64,000 nt of DNA, taken from positions 1-64,000 of the forward strand of contig CALQIX020000007.1 of the NCBI GenBank assembly GCA_943330745.2, in the 5' to 3' direction. Below are positions 54,276-63,398 of this stretch, piece after piece (position 1 is the stretch's first letter; every line of letters starts with the position of its first letter). The notes beneath the pieces were generated by a model. That model did not search any database. It was not told the origin of the DNA and was given only the letters and a program-made list of their open reading frames with translations. The translations under genes and the position numbers were made by a program. Origin of the DNA: Lishizhenia tianjinensis (GTDB lineage: Bacteria; Bacteroidota; Bacteroidia; Flavobacteriales_D; Crocinitomicaceae).

Positions 54276-55841
54276 TTATTTGATTCTTATTTTTTGTCCT
54301 ACATAAATGGATCCTGCATTAACACCTGGATTGAGGTTTTTCAATTGCTGAACGGATAATCCATTATTAACTGCAATACGAGTAAAGGTGTCCCCTTTTT
54401 TAACAAAATGATATTTTTTAGTATCAACGGGTTTTTTATTTTGTTGCGGATTGGTAATCGTAGTTTGGTTGGTTTGTTTAGGGGTTGTTTGAGTTGTTTT
54501 TGGTGTTTTTGTTTTAACTTGTGTTACAGTGTTCGTTGCTTTAGGAGCTGCCTTTTGTTGGATGACTAATTCCTGTCCAACAGACAGTGTTGCGGTTGAA
54601 AGTGAATTCCAAGCCATTAGTTCCTCAACTGTTACATTGTATTTAACTGAAATTGTCTTCACTGTTTCTCCCATTTTTACCTGGTGTTTCAGGTTGTTTG
54701 TGGAGGCAAGAGAAGAGTCTCTTTTTTGCAAAGTCGTATCAACCACTGGAATAGGATCTGGTTTTTTTGGGAAATAAATGGATTCTTCTAACGCATATAA
54801 ACTATCTTCCAAACCAGCTAATTTGCTAATTATTTCAGATGGGCCATACATACAACTTCCTGGATTGGCCTTAGGTATGTATGCCGTTTTATAGATAGGG
54901 TTGATTTCCTTAATCTCCTCTAAACTCCAATCCATTAATTTAGATACCGTTGCCATATGAACGGCTTTGGTTAAACAAATGGTATCCAGCGTTAGGAAAT
55001 TTGTCTTTACTTCTGCTGGTTTAATATTATGTTCATTGTAGTAGTTCATGTAATAAGCTGCCGCAATAAATGCAGGAACATATCCCTGGGTTTCAGTCGG
55101 TAAATAAGGCCTAACCTCCCAATACGTTTTTAAATTACCTGATCTTCTGATAGCTTTATTTACTGTTCCGGGACCTGCGTTATAGGCTGCGAGTGCTAAA
55201 TTCCAATCTCCATAAATGTCATACAATTGTTTTAGAAAACGACATGCCGCATCAGTTTCTTTTTCTGGGTCCATTCTTTCGTCGATGTACGAATTTTCCT
55301 TTAATCCGAAATATTGTCCAGTTCCATACATGAATTGCCATAATCCGCATGCTCCTGCTTTTGATTTTACTTGAGGCCTAAGTCCACTTTCAATTACTGA
55401 TAAATATTTCAGTTCTATAGGTAATCCATATTCGGCAAGTTTTGCTTCATACATGGGGAAATACAATCCAGATCTCCCCATTACGATTTTAATAAAAGAT
55501 CGTTTTTTCTCTCCCCAATTTTTTAATACGGAAAGTGTCGTTGGGTTGCAGTCTAAATGAAAAGGGCTCATGTCATTTAAAGCTTCCAATCGTTCACAAT
55601 AAACCTCATCGCTAAAAGTAGGAATTGCGGTTGATTCGTAATTTAACTTTTCAGCCAATTCAGTCGAAGAGTATTTCTTGGACATTTCGTTCAAGTATAA
55701 TTTCAAACTTTGTTCTACTGTATTGATAAATGCAACTTTATCGAGGGAATCACCAGGTTTAATTAAATGTTTTTTTGTTTGACCAAAAGATAAGGTTAAA
55801 AAAACGAACGAAAAGAAAAACAGAAAATGTTGTAATTTCAT
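54276..55841 (-). CDS. Membrane-bound lytic murein transglycosylase D-like, two LysM domains
   Basis: A 521-residue peptidoglycan enzyme. After the signal peptide (1-~20) the SLT domain (~130-280) has the catalytic Glu151 in VIESGLRP, followed by GLWQFMYGTGQYFGL and LALAAYNAGPGTVNKAI. Two LysM domains (~391-435 and ~477-521) bind glycan. The Thr/Lys/Gln-rich linker between them is low-complexity. MltD-type enzymes cleave between MurNAc and GlcNAc to give 1,6-anhydro ends. It is followed by the DUF4837 gene, as in related genomes. Confidence 0.93.
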   Translation of the reverse strand: MKLQHFLFFFSFVFLTLSFGQTKKHLIKPGDSLDKVAFINTVEQSLKLYLNEMSKKYSSTELAEKLNYESTAIPTFSDEVYCERLEALNDMSPFHLDCNPTTLSVLKNWGEKKRSFIKIVMGRSGLYFPMYEAKLAEYGLPIELKYLSVIESGLRPQVKSKAGACGLWQFMYGTGQYFGLKENSYIDERMDPEKETDAACRFLKQLYDIYGDWNLALAAYNAGPGTVNKAIRRSGNLKTYWEVRPYLPTETQGYVPAFIAAAYYMNYYNEHNIKPAEVKTNFLTLDTICLTKAVHMATVSKLMDWSLEEIKEINPIYKTAYIPKANPGSCMYGPSEIISKLAGLEDSLYALEESIYFPKKPDPIPVVDTTLQKRDSSLASTNNLKHQVKMGETVKTISVKYNVTVEELMAWNSLSTATLSVGQELVIQQKAAPKATNTVTQVKTKTPKTTQTTPKQTNQTTITNPQQNKKPVDTKKYHFVKKGDTFTRIAVNNGLSVQQLKNLNPGVNAGSIYVGQKIRIK

Positions 55842-55915
55842 AAAAAATATTTTTTGCGATGATATTTAAAATCGCGTTCAATAAATATGAAATTACGAAA
55901 ACCGAGCCAAAAGGT

Positions 55916-57331
55916 TTAGTTATTTAACAATTTTTCAAGTAAAATGGATGTGTTTAACAAATTTTGTTCATCTTCTCTTCGTGCCATCAACTGAATACCA
56001 AATGGTAGTCCGGAAGAGTGCTTCCCTAACGGCAAAGAAATAGCTGGATTTCCACTAATATTTGCGTGCACGGTAAAAATATCCTGTAAATACATTTGTA
56101 AAGGGTCATTCACTGAAGCTAAATCAAATGCTACACTTGGGGTGGTTGGCATTAATATTACATCACATTTGCTGAGAATTTCATCCGTTTTTTGTTTTAC
56201 CAACTGACGAACTTTTTGTGCTTTTGTATAGTAAGCATCATAATAACCATGGGAAAGCACAAAACTTCCGGCCATAATCCTGCGTTTTACTTCTTTACCA
56301 AAACCTGTAGATCTTGATTTTACATACGTTTGTTCAACTCCTATAGCTTCAGGATTGCGATAACCATAATGAACTCCATCAAAACGCGATAAGTTAGAGG
56401 AAGCTTCAGCGGTAGTTAGTACATAATACAAAGGAACCAATACATCCAAATAAGGAAAAGATTCATAAACAATCGTATGCCCATAAGCCTCCAATTTTTT
56501 AATGGAGGAAAGTAAAAAATCTTTTACTTCAGTATCCATTCCTGCAGCATTCAAATATTCATTAAATACCGTAAAAGTTAGTTTGTTTTCCGGTGCATGA
56601 ACAGCAGTTAGTTCATTTTTATGTTGAATACAGGTAGAATCAAAATCATCTGGACCTGACATGATATTGAATAAAACACCAGAATCTTCAACAGAATGTG
56701 TAAAAACACCAATTTGATCGAAAGAAGAAGCATAAGCAATCAGGCCATATCGGCTAACAGAACCATAAGTAGGTTTTAATCCGTATGTTCCTGTAAAGGA
56801 AGCGGGTTGTCGAATAGATCCTCCTGTGTCCGACCCTAGTGATGCAATACATAATCCTGCTTGTACCGCTACAGCTGAACCACCAGAAGAACCACCAGGA
56901 ACTTTTGAATTATCTTGGGCGTTTAGAACAGGGCCAAAAGCACTATTTTCATTGGAGCTTCCCATGGCAAACTCGTCACAATTTAGTCGCCCGATAATGA
57001 TAGCGTCTTCATCAATTAATCGCTGTAAGGCAGTAGCAGTATAAAGCGATTCAAAACCTTCTAAAATCTTGGAACTTGCAGAAACTTTATGATTTTCGTA
57101 GCAAATGTTATCTTTTATACCTAAAACAACACCCGCTAATTTACCTTGTGTACCGAGTTTAATTTTTTCATCGATACGTTTAGCTTGATTAATAGCCGAT
57201 TCGGTAAAAACCTCTAAAAAAGCATTTAAATGCTTGGATGATTCAATTTTATTTAGAAAGTAATGGGTTAAATCCAAAGAAGAAGTACCAGACAGCAATG
57301 CTTTCTGAATGTCTGCAATAGAATTGTACAT
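55916..57331 (-). CDS. gatA: Aspartyl/glutamyl-tRNA amidotransferase subunit A
   Basis: The 471-residue amidase of the GatCAB complex, which makes Gln-tRNA(Gln) or Asn-tRNA(Asn) by transamidation. The Ser-cisSer-Lys triad can be placed: Lys73 in GIKDNI, Ser148 in PGGSSGG and Ser172 in DTGGSIRQPA, all shifted by the same six residues from the well-studied Staphylococcus enzyme (79, 154, 178). gatB and gatC are not in the window. The gene starts 1 bp after tatA and probably shares its promoter. Confidence 0.95.
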   Translation of the reverse strand: MYNSIADIQKALLSGTSSLDLTHYFLNKIESSKHLNAFLEVFTESAINQAKRIDEKIKLGTQGKLAGVVLGIKDNICYENHKVSASSKILEGFESLYTATALQRLIDEDAIIIGRLNCDEFAMGSSNENSAFGPVLNAQDNSKVPGGSSGGSAVAVQAGLCIASLGSDTGGSIRQPASFTGTYGLKPTYGSVSRYGLIAYASSFDQIGVFTHSVEDSGVLFNIMSGPDDFDSTCIQHKNELTAVHAPENKLTFTVFNEYLNAAGMDTEVKDFLLSSIKKLEAYGHTIVYESFPYLDVLVPLYYVLTTAEASSNLSRFDGVHYGYRNPEAIGVEQTYVKSRSTGFGKEVKRRIMAGSFVLSHGYYDAYYTKAQKVRQLVKQKTDEILSKCDVILMPTTPSVAFDLASVNDPLQMYLQDIFTVHANISGNPAISLPLGKHSSGLPFGIQLMARREDEQNLLNTSILLEKLLNN

Positions 57332-57332
57332 A

Positions 57333-57533
57333 TTATTTTTCTTCCGATGGAACTTCTTTGGTTGCAGGGTCTACAGTTTTGGAAGAATCATCGCTTTTGG
57401 ATGCGTCTTTAAACTCTTTCATACCTTGACCTAATCCTTTCATTAATTCAGGAATTTTTTTACCACCAAAAAACAAAAGAATTATCACTAAAACAATTAC
57501 AACTTGCCATGGACCAACTATACCTAGTATCAT
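57333..57533 (-). CDS. tatA: Sec-independent translocase subunit TatA
   Basis: A 66-residue pore-forming subunit of the Tat system. One N-terminal helix (VGPWQVVIVLVIILLFF, about 6-22), the hinge FGGKKIPEL and an amphipathic helix (MKGLGQGMKEF) are all present. The acidic Ser/Lys-rich tail is normal. It would serve Tat substrates such as the twin-arginine metallophosphatase in this window. tatC is not here. Confidence 0.95.
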   Translation of the reverse strand: MILGIVGPWQVVIVLVIILLFFGGKKIPELMKGLGQGMKEFKDASKSDDSSKTVDPATKEVPSEEK

Positions 57534-57552
57534 AAGATGAATATTTATTATA

Positions 57553-57560
57553 CAAAGTTA
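57553..57560 (-). promoter_or_regulatory. Predicted -7 box for tatA-gatA
   Basis: TAacTTTG on the minus strand, 20 bp before the tatA ATG. A TTG exists upstream but 26 bp away, longer than ideal, so only the -7 part is convincing. Confidence 0.5.
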
Positions 57561-57583
57561 CGTAAATAAAACTGAATTAGTTT

Positions 57584-58327
57584 TTACAACCACCTAAATA
57601 AATCTTCAAAAAAGTTCATGCCCTTTCCCCAAGATGAATTACTCATTTCAGTTTCTATTTTCTTCTTTAATTCAGAGAGTGTAAGGGTTTTATTCTTGCC
57701 TATTTCAAGCACTAAATCTTCTTTTTTAGCTTGAATGACGTCAACGGATTTTGCAAAGTAAATTATTCCTCCGTCCTCAGTAGCTACTCCCAAAATGGTT
57801 CCAGGCAATCCACCAAATCCTTCCGGACCTACTGATGGAGCAATATCAGGAGAATACCAAGCATAGATTCGTGTCGAATCATTTTTTTGATAGATGGCTT
57901 TTCTGCATTCGTACCCGCAAATTGTTCGCTTATTTTCAGTGATTTTCCAATTTCTGGTTGGAAGTGAATCTTTGATATAAATATTTTGTCCAAACAAGTT
58001 AAAAACGATTAATTGACTGTTTTTACTGAGTTGTTGATAATAACTATTCTTGCTGGTCATCCAACCCATTGGGTCTTCCTCATTACTCAATATAGGTTTG
58101 AAAACAGAGATCGTATCGTTAAAATAGAAGGAAAAAGATTCCATTTTTATTTTATTGGTTTCGTTGATCATCCGCTTCATTCGCCCATCCTTGTATCGTT
58201 TTTCTAGGTTTGTTCTACGTTCAAACACAATTTTACCGTGCGTAATAACTTGTTGACCAAATGATTGGTTGAACCAAGCAATCAAAAACAATAAAAAAGT
58301 CAGTTTAATGCCACCCTTTGAATTCAT
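57584..58327 (-). CDS. GLPGLI-family protein
   Basis: A 247-residue secreted protein of the Bacteroidota GLPGLI family, named for a motif that here reads GFGGLPGTI (about 190-198). A signal peptide covers ~1-24. The gene overlaps the end of the upstream TonB-type receptor gene by 23 bp, a pairing seen again and again in this phylum. Its molecular role is unknown. A periplasmic or outer-membrane helper for the receptor is the usual guess. Confidence 0.88.
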   Translation of the reverse strand: MNSKGGIKLTFLLFLIAWFNQSFGQQVITHGKIVFERRTNLEKRYKDGRMKRMINETNKIKMESFSFYFNDTISVFKPILSNEEDPMGWMTSKNSYYQQLSKNSQLIVFNLFGQNIYIKDSLPTRNWKITENKRTICGYECRKAIYQKNDSTRIYAWYSPDIAPSVGPEGFGGLPGTILGVATEDGGIIYFAKSVDVIQAKKEDLVLEIGKNKTLTLSELKKKIETEMSNSSWGKGMNFFEDLFRWL

Positions 58328-61058
58328 CTTCTTTGGTTTTATTATTGTTAAATTTATAGGTCAAACGAAGTAAAAAATAACGAGAAATTATTTTCGTGTA
58401 ATTATCCGTAATTACGTTGCCGTTTACCTGTCTTTGCACGTTGAGATTTTGATTCAATAAATCATTTCCAGAAATTCCCACGATGAAATTTTCTGTTTTG
58501 GTAAATGCCTTGCTAATCTCTGTATTGATGATGAATATATTTCGATTGAATCCTTGTGCACGTCTCGAATTGATAGTATAATCTGCTTCAGCTTTAAATT
58601 TGATATGAAACGGAAGCTGCCAATTGATATCCATAGAATAGGTTTGAGAAGTATATGGCGTATTAGAAACAGACGAAAGGGAGCTTACCGGACTCGTGTA
58701 ACTAAAATTGTTCCCAAAATTTATTTCTATTGAATCTAAATTTATTTCAAAATCAATTCCTCCAGAAATGCTTGTGTTTTGGGTAATATTCTCTTGGTTG
58801 TTTATGAAGTTCGTGTATTTATTATATGTGGCATTCATATTCGGAGCAATTTCTAATTTCCTTTTGAATAAAGGATAACCAGCTCCTGCGAAAACAGTAA
58901 CGAACATATTTCCATTAACATTTTCTGATTTTGATACAGTTCTACCATCTGGTTTATAACTAGTTGAATTGGCAAAAGCATTATTTGTAAGACTGGCAGT
59001 TAATCCACTCCAAATATACTTACCGGACATAGCAGACCATGTATTGAAATTGAATCTCAACATGTGTACATAGTTTGGTTTTAAGTCCGGATTTCCTTCT
59101 TGAATTCTATTTGGATTGGAGTTATCCTGAACGGGTTGAAGTTCATTGATCGAAGGCTGAGCAGAATTAGTGGTGTACACTAAACTAGCTCTTTTACTTA
59201 TACTCGGTTTAAATTGATAACTAAATTGTGGTAGGAAGTTATTGAAGTTTTGAGGAATCGTACTATTGGAAACTAAATTTCTGTTTTGAATATCAATATT
59301 TCTAAAACCAATACCACCAGTTACAGTATGTTTGCGATTTTCAAATATACCAACGGCTGTTCCACGATGTTGTTGCCTAATGTTATCAAAGGTATTCGAT
59401 AAAGAGGCAATTTCAGCTCCCCCCAAAGATCCATCGTATGTTTTTCGATTTTGTTTCATGAATCCATTTTCATACAAATACTCAAATTGTAGTTTTATTT
59501 TCTTAGACAATGGCTCGGTGTAGGTAATAATTCCGAATTGATTGGTTGAAGAGTTATCGTTAATTTTTGTTTGATAAATCAGGGTCGTATCTGGCGTTTG
59601 ATAATAAATGGAAGAATTATATAGTGAACCATCTGTCTGATTGTTAGATGCCACCAAGAGATATTTTAGTTCCAGTTCACGTTTGGGTTTTTTAAATTTT
59701 CTTCGAAGAATTGCCTCTGAATTGGAGGATATTCCTTGAGAGACATTATTATTATTTATTAAAGTACTTAATGATTTTTCATTTGTTTCACTTAAGAAAC
59801 TAGTTGCCGTTTGGTTTTCTGTTGTAGCGTTATCAAAGGTAATTCCAGGTTTGATTTCTAAGTAAGTTAGTGAATCTAGGTTCGTTGAAAGTGTGAGGTT
59901 AATCTTGTGAGATTTATTAATTGAATTATTTTGAAGTGAATCTTTCGTAAAATAACTAGAATCAGCAAGAAAATACTGGGACAAACTACTGGAATAAGCG
60001 GCTAGTTTACTTTCATAATAGGAATAATTGAACCCAATTTTGCCTGTTTTTCCAAATTTATCCGAAAAATAAATACCTGTTTTTAATGTTCTTGGAACAC
60101 CACTTGTGTTGTTTTGTCCATTTTGATTCCACATGGACATTCCACTATTGTTTCGTTCATTTTCCAATCCAAACTTATTCATATCTCCAAATTTAAAATT
60201 GGATTTTGGTGTATTGGAGGTTAACAGAAAGACGGACAATTTTTGCTTTCCACTAAATTTATTGAATAATAGTTCCCCTTCATAAAATGCAGTTTCTTCA
60301 AATGCACCAAAATCACTGGCGCCTGAAACCTTTCCAAAATATCCTTTTTTAGCGGAATCCTTCAGTTTAAGATCTAATACTTGAATCTTTTCATCCTCTC
60401 CAGCCTTTGCATTTTCGTTGTCTTTCTCATAAATCTGAACAGATTCAACACCTTTTGCTCCTAAGTTCTTAGTTGCAATTGTTGGGTCCGAACCAAAAAA
60501 TTCATCTCCATCCACAAGTACCTTACTAATATCTTTTCCTTGAGAGGAAATTTTCCCGTTGTCATCGACTTTTATACCGGGCAATTTTTTTAAAAGGTCT
60601 TCAACTACTGCATTTTCATTCACTTTAAAAGAATCAGCCGCATACACGAGTGTATCTCCTCGATAAAATATGGCGCTTTTATTAGAGAAAATCACGATTT
60701 CTTCCAAATCCTTGGATTTGGCTGATAGTTTAATGGAAGGAATATTGATTTCATTATTGGAGTTGTTTCCAAAGATGAAGTAGCTTTTTTCGTCATATCC
60801 CTTATATTCAATAATCAATGTAAAGGAATCCGGTGGAAAACTATTCAGATGAAAATTCCCAGTTAAGTCAGTGCGGGTAAACCCTAACAGCAAGGAATCT
60901 TTAAATCGAACTGCGAGAACAGATGCTTTTTCAATAGGATAAATCCCCGTTGAATCAAAAACACGTCCGGAAACGTTCATTTTTTGAGCAGCCAAATCTG
61001 TTGTAAATAAAGCCAGAAATAATGAAATAAAGAAAAAGAATTTTACATTGAATTGCAT
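58305..61058 (-). CDS. TonB-dependent receptor-type outer-membrane protein
   Basis: A 917-residue outer-membrane protein. The signal peptide (1-24) is followed by a carboxypeptidase-regulatory-like domain (~28-110), a plug-like domain (~115-240: LKKLPGIKVDDNGKISSQGKDISKVLVDGDEFFG) and a long beta-barrel. The TonB box is not clear, as in many GLPGLI-linked receptors. The barrel is rich in Asn and Ser. The end KNKTKEDEFKGWH is soluble and charged, not the aromatic end of a classic receptor. Its stop overlaps the GLPGLI start by 23 bp, so expression is coupled. The substrate is unknown. Confidence 0.88.
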   Translation of the reverse strand: MQFNVKFFFFISLFLALFTTDLAAQKMNVSGRVFDSTGIYPIEKASVLAVRFKDSLLLGFTRTDLTGNFHLNSFPPDSFTLIIEYKGYDEKSYFIFGNNSNNEINIPSIKLSAKSKDLEEIVIFSNKSAIFYRGDTLVYAADSFKVNENAVVEDLLKKLPGIKVDDNGKISSQGKDISKVLVDGDEFFGSDPTIATKNLGAKGVESVQIYEKDNENAKAGEDEKIQVLDLKLKDSAKKGYFGKVSGASDFGAFEETAFYEGELLFNKFSGKQKLSVFLLTSNTPKSNFKFGDMNKFGLENERNNSGMSMWNQNGQNNTSGVPRTLKTGIYFSDKFGKTGKIGFNYSYYESKLAAYSSSLSQYFLADSSYFTKDSLQNNSINKSHKINLTLSTNLDSLTYLEIKPGITFDNATTENQTATSFLSETNEKSLSTLINNNNVSQGISSNSEAILRRKFKKPKRELELKYLLVASNNQTDGSLYNSSIYYQTPDTTLIYQTKINDNSSTNQFGIITYTEPLSKKIKLQFEYLYENGFMKQNRKTYDGSLGGAEIASLSNTFDNIRQQHRGTAVGIFENRKHTVTGGIGFRNIDIQNRNLVSNSTIPQNFNNFLPQFSYQFKPSISKRASLVYTTNSAQPSINELQPVQDNSNPNRIQEGNPDLKPNYVHMLRFNFNTWSAMSGKYIWSGLTASLTNNAFANSTSYKPDGRTVSKSENVNGNMFVTVFAGAGYPLFKRKLEIAPNMNATYNKYTNFINNQENITQNTSISGGIDFEINLDSIEINFGNNFSYTSPVSSLSSVSNTPYTSQTYSMDINWQLPFHIKFKAEADYTINSRRAQGFNRNIFIINTEISKAFTKTENFIVGISGNDLLNQNLNVQRQVNGNVITDNYTKIISRYFLLRLTYKFNNNKTKEDEFKGWH

Positions 61059-61134
61059 AGTACAAGTTTACAAAACACGAAACTATGCTTTTAAGTTTAA
61101 TAAGAAGCTTAAAAAATTGTAAAAGTTATAGAAA

Positions 61135-61896
61135 CTAATATGAAAGCGATTCCAATCGTTGAAAATCAAACCCGTTTTTATTTTTAATACTAAAGCTAAC
61201 TTTTAGCTTTTTACCAATGTTTGATGTTGATTTTTCCAAATTGCGAATAGAGTCAGACATTTCAGGAATGATGATATCTGACCAAAGTCCCTCTGCAGAT
61301 TTTTTCCCAACTCTCAAAAAATCAATTCCTTCGAAATGTATTAATCCTACAAATTTTGTTTCATAATTTCCTTTGGCATCCTTGATATCCATACATTCCT
61401 TGAAGTTGTGTAAAACAAAATCACACGGCTTTAGAGCAGCTTTTTCCAACTCATCATAAGATTTGGATGAACGATTACTCGAGTAAATCCCTTCCATTTT
61501 TTCATTGTAATATGAATTTGATTCCAAAATAAGTTCTTCTTCGAATGTAATTTCTTTTGAATGAAATAATTTTCCATTGTTGAAGTAAAAACGCACAATG
61601 CGTTTTTTACCATTCTTTTTTTCTTCTTCAAATACCCATTTTGTACTTGAAATATTTCCGTAATAAAAAAGATGTAATTGTTTTTTCATGAATTCGTCAT
61701 TCTCAAAACGTAAAGAAGAGGTTGAGTCAGATGGAGTTGATGCATCCATGGCCGATACTAAATTATCGAATTCACTTTGTTTGTCAGGGTCTATCATCAC
61801 CTTGTTTTTTTTAGCGGGTGTTTTATCATCTTTGCAAGAATTAAGTGAAATAACTATCGAAAAGAGGCTAAACAGGAAAAATAGAGAGGTTTTCAT
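61135..61896 (-). CDS. Lipoprotein of unknown function
   Basis: A 253-residue lipoprotein with lipobox SLNSC (Cys21). The mature part has short MORN-like strands (WVFEEEKKNGKKRIVRFYFNNGKLFHSKEI), a Ser-rich segment and no known domain that I can name. A minus-strand TAacTTTG box lies 39 bp upstream. It runs toward the receptor gene but with a ~75 bp gap, so the two are probably separate transcripts. Confidence 0.65.
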   Translation of the reverse strand: MKTSLFFLFSLFSIVISLNSCKDDKTPAKKNKVMIDPDKQSEFDNLVSAMDASTPSDSTSSLRFENDEFMKKQLHLFYYGNISSTKWVFEEEKKNGKKRIVRFYFNNGKLFHSKEITFEEELILESNSYYNEKMEGIYSSNRSSKSYDELEKAALKPCDFVLHNFKECMDIKDAKGNYETKFVGLIHFEGIDFLRVGKKSAEGLWSDIIIPEMSDSIRNLEKSTSNIGKKLKVSFSIKNKNGFDFQRLESLSY

Positions 61897-61934
61897 GGGG
61901 CTATAGATAATTGATTAAAACAAATTATGGGATA

Positions 61935-61942
61935 CAAAGTTA
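61935..61942 (-). promoter_or_regulatory. Predicted -7 box for the lipoprotein gene
   Basis: TAacTTTG on the minus strand, 38 bp before the lipoprotein ATG. No TTG at the -33 spacing. The divergent mgtE promoter lies about 40 bp away. Confidence 0.5.
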
Positions 61943-61980
61943 CACAATAACCTTATTCATAAAAACAGCGTATAGATTAA

Positions 61981-62012
61981 TTGTGTGTTTTGATTGAATC
62001 GCATTACTTTTG
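61981..62012 (+). promoter_or_regulatory. Predicted mgtE promoter
   Basis: TTG (61981-61983), 21 bp, then TActTTTG (62005-62012), 30 bp before the mgtE ATG. No Mg-sensing riboswitch fits in so short a leader. Confidence 0.65.
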
Positions 62013-62042
62013 TTATTTACATTCAAATCGTATAAGAAATAA

Positions 62043-63395
62043 ATGAGATTTACGCTAACCAAGGAGTTTATTGATGTGCTTCGACAAAAATATGTCGAAC
62101 AAGACACTTCGTGGTTTCATGAAAATGTATTGGAACTTCATTACGCTGATATAGCTGAAATCCTAGATCAATTAACGAATGATGAAGCAAAATTCATTTA
62201 TTTCCTTGTTGATGAAGATACACAGGCCGATATTCTTATGGAATTGGATGAGGATGTGCGAGATCGTTTTTTGGCATCTTTAACCACTAAAGAAATTGCA
62301 GATCAATTAGAAAATCTTGATTCTGATGATGCGGCGGATATCTTAGGTGAATTATCCGATGAACAAATTCATGAAGTTATCTCTCAAATGGAGGATGATG
62401 AGGCAGCTGAAGACATAGTTGATTTATTAAATTATGATGAGAATACAGCCGGTGGATTGATGCAAAAAGAGTTTATTCAAGCAAATATGAATTGGACAGT
62501 GGATCGTGCAATTGTTGAGCTGCGAAGGCAAGCAGAAGATGTTGAGAAGGTTTACAATATTTATGTCGTTGATGAATTAAACAAACTGATTGGCTTGCTA
62601 TCATTGAAAAGATTACTTTTTGCCAGTCCTAAAACTCAAATTTCAGAAATATTTCAATCTAAAAATATTATTTCGGTGAAGACGAGTGATCCCGACGAGG
62701 AGGTGGCAAAAATCATGGAAAAATATGATTTAGTAGCAATTCCTGTTGTAGATTTTCAGAATAAATTAGTAGGCCGAATTACATTGGATGATGTCGTAAA
62801 TCTAATTAAAGAAGAAGCGGACAAAGATTTTCAATTGGCATCAGGTATATCAGAACGAATTGAATTAAACGCGAGTGTTTGGAGAATATCCCGTGCCCGT
62901 TTGCCTTGGTTATTGATTGGTATGGTTGGGGGAATTTTTAGTGCCCAAGTTATTTCTCAGTACGAAAATGGAATTACTTTGGTTCCGTCGTTAGCATTTT
63001 TTATTCCGCTTATTACTGCAACCGGCGGTAATGTAGGTGTTCAATCCTCAGCAATCGTTGTTCAGTCTTTGGCAAAAGGAAATGATCAAATTGGATCAAT
63101 TATGCAAAAGCTAATGAAGGAAGGATTAGTTGGGTTAATGAATGGAGCGCTTTTATCTGTTTTGATTTATGGAATTGCTTTTATTTTTGCTAGTTCAACA
63201 CTTGGATTTGTCGTAAGTATTTCCCTATTTGTTGTTGTGGTTTTTGCCGCGATAATTGGAACGTTAATTCCATTGATTTTACATAAAAACAATATCGATC
63301 CAGCGCTTGCAACCGGGCCTTTTATCACCACATTGAATGATGTTATCGGACTTTTTATTTATTTTACGGTTGGTATGTTGCTTTATCAAATTTAA
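62043..63395 (+). CDS. mgtE: Magnesium transporter MgtE
   Basis: A 450-residue Mg2+ channel. The N-terminal superhelical domain is acidic (~20-135, with SDDAADILGEL and QMEDDEAAEDIVDLL), as expected for its Mg-sensing site. Two CBS domains follow (~140-265) and then five membrane helices (~285-450). The ion-pore helix lies near ITATGGNVGVQSSAIVVQSLA. All parts are present and length is normal. A D-2-hydroxyacid dehydrogenase gene starts 3 bp after the stop and may be cotranscribed. Confidence 0.95.
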   Translation: MRFTLTKEFIDVLRQKYVEQDTSWFHENVLELHYADIAEILDQLTNDEAKFIYFLVDEDTQADILMELDEDVRDRFLASLTTKEIADQLENLDSDDAADILGELSDEQIHEVISQMEDDEAAEDIVDLLNYDENTAGGLMQKEFIQANMNWTVDRAIVELRRQAEDVEKVYNIYVVDELNKLIGLLSLKRLLFASPKTQISEIFQSKNIISVKTSDPDEEVAKIMEKYDLVAIPVVDFQNKLVGRITLDDVVNLIKEEADKDFQLASGISERIELNASVWRISRARLPWLLIGMVGGIFSAQVISQYENGITLVPSLAFFIPLITATGGNVGVQSSAIVVQSLAKGNDQIGSIMQKLMKEGLVGLMNGALLSVLIYGIAFIFASSTLGFVVSISLFVVVVFAAIIGTLIPLILHKNNIDPALATGPFITTLNDVIGLFIYFTVGMLLYQI

Positions 63396-63398
63396 TTG

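Noticed and set aside
61055-61086. Inverted repeat GCATAG/CTATGC at the receptor start as an operator
   Set aside because: The arms are only 6-7 bp and overlap the start codon. This is near what chance allows in AT-rich DNA.
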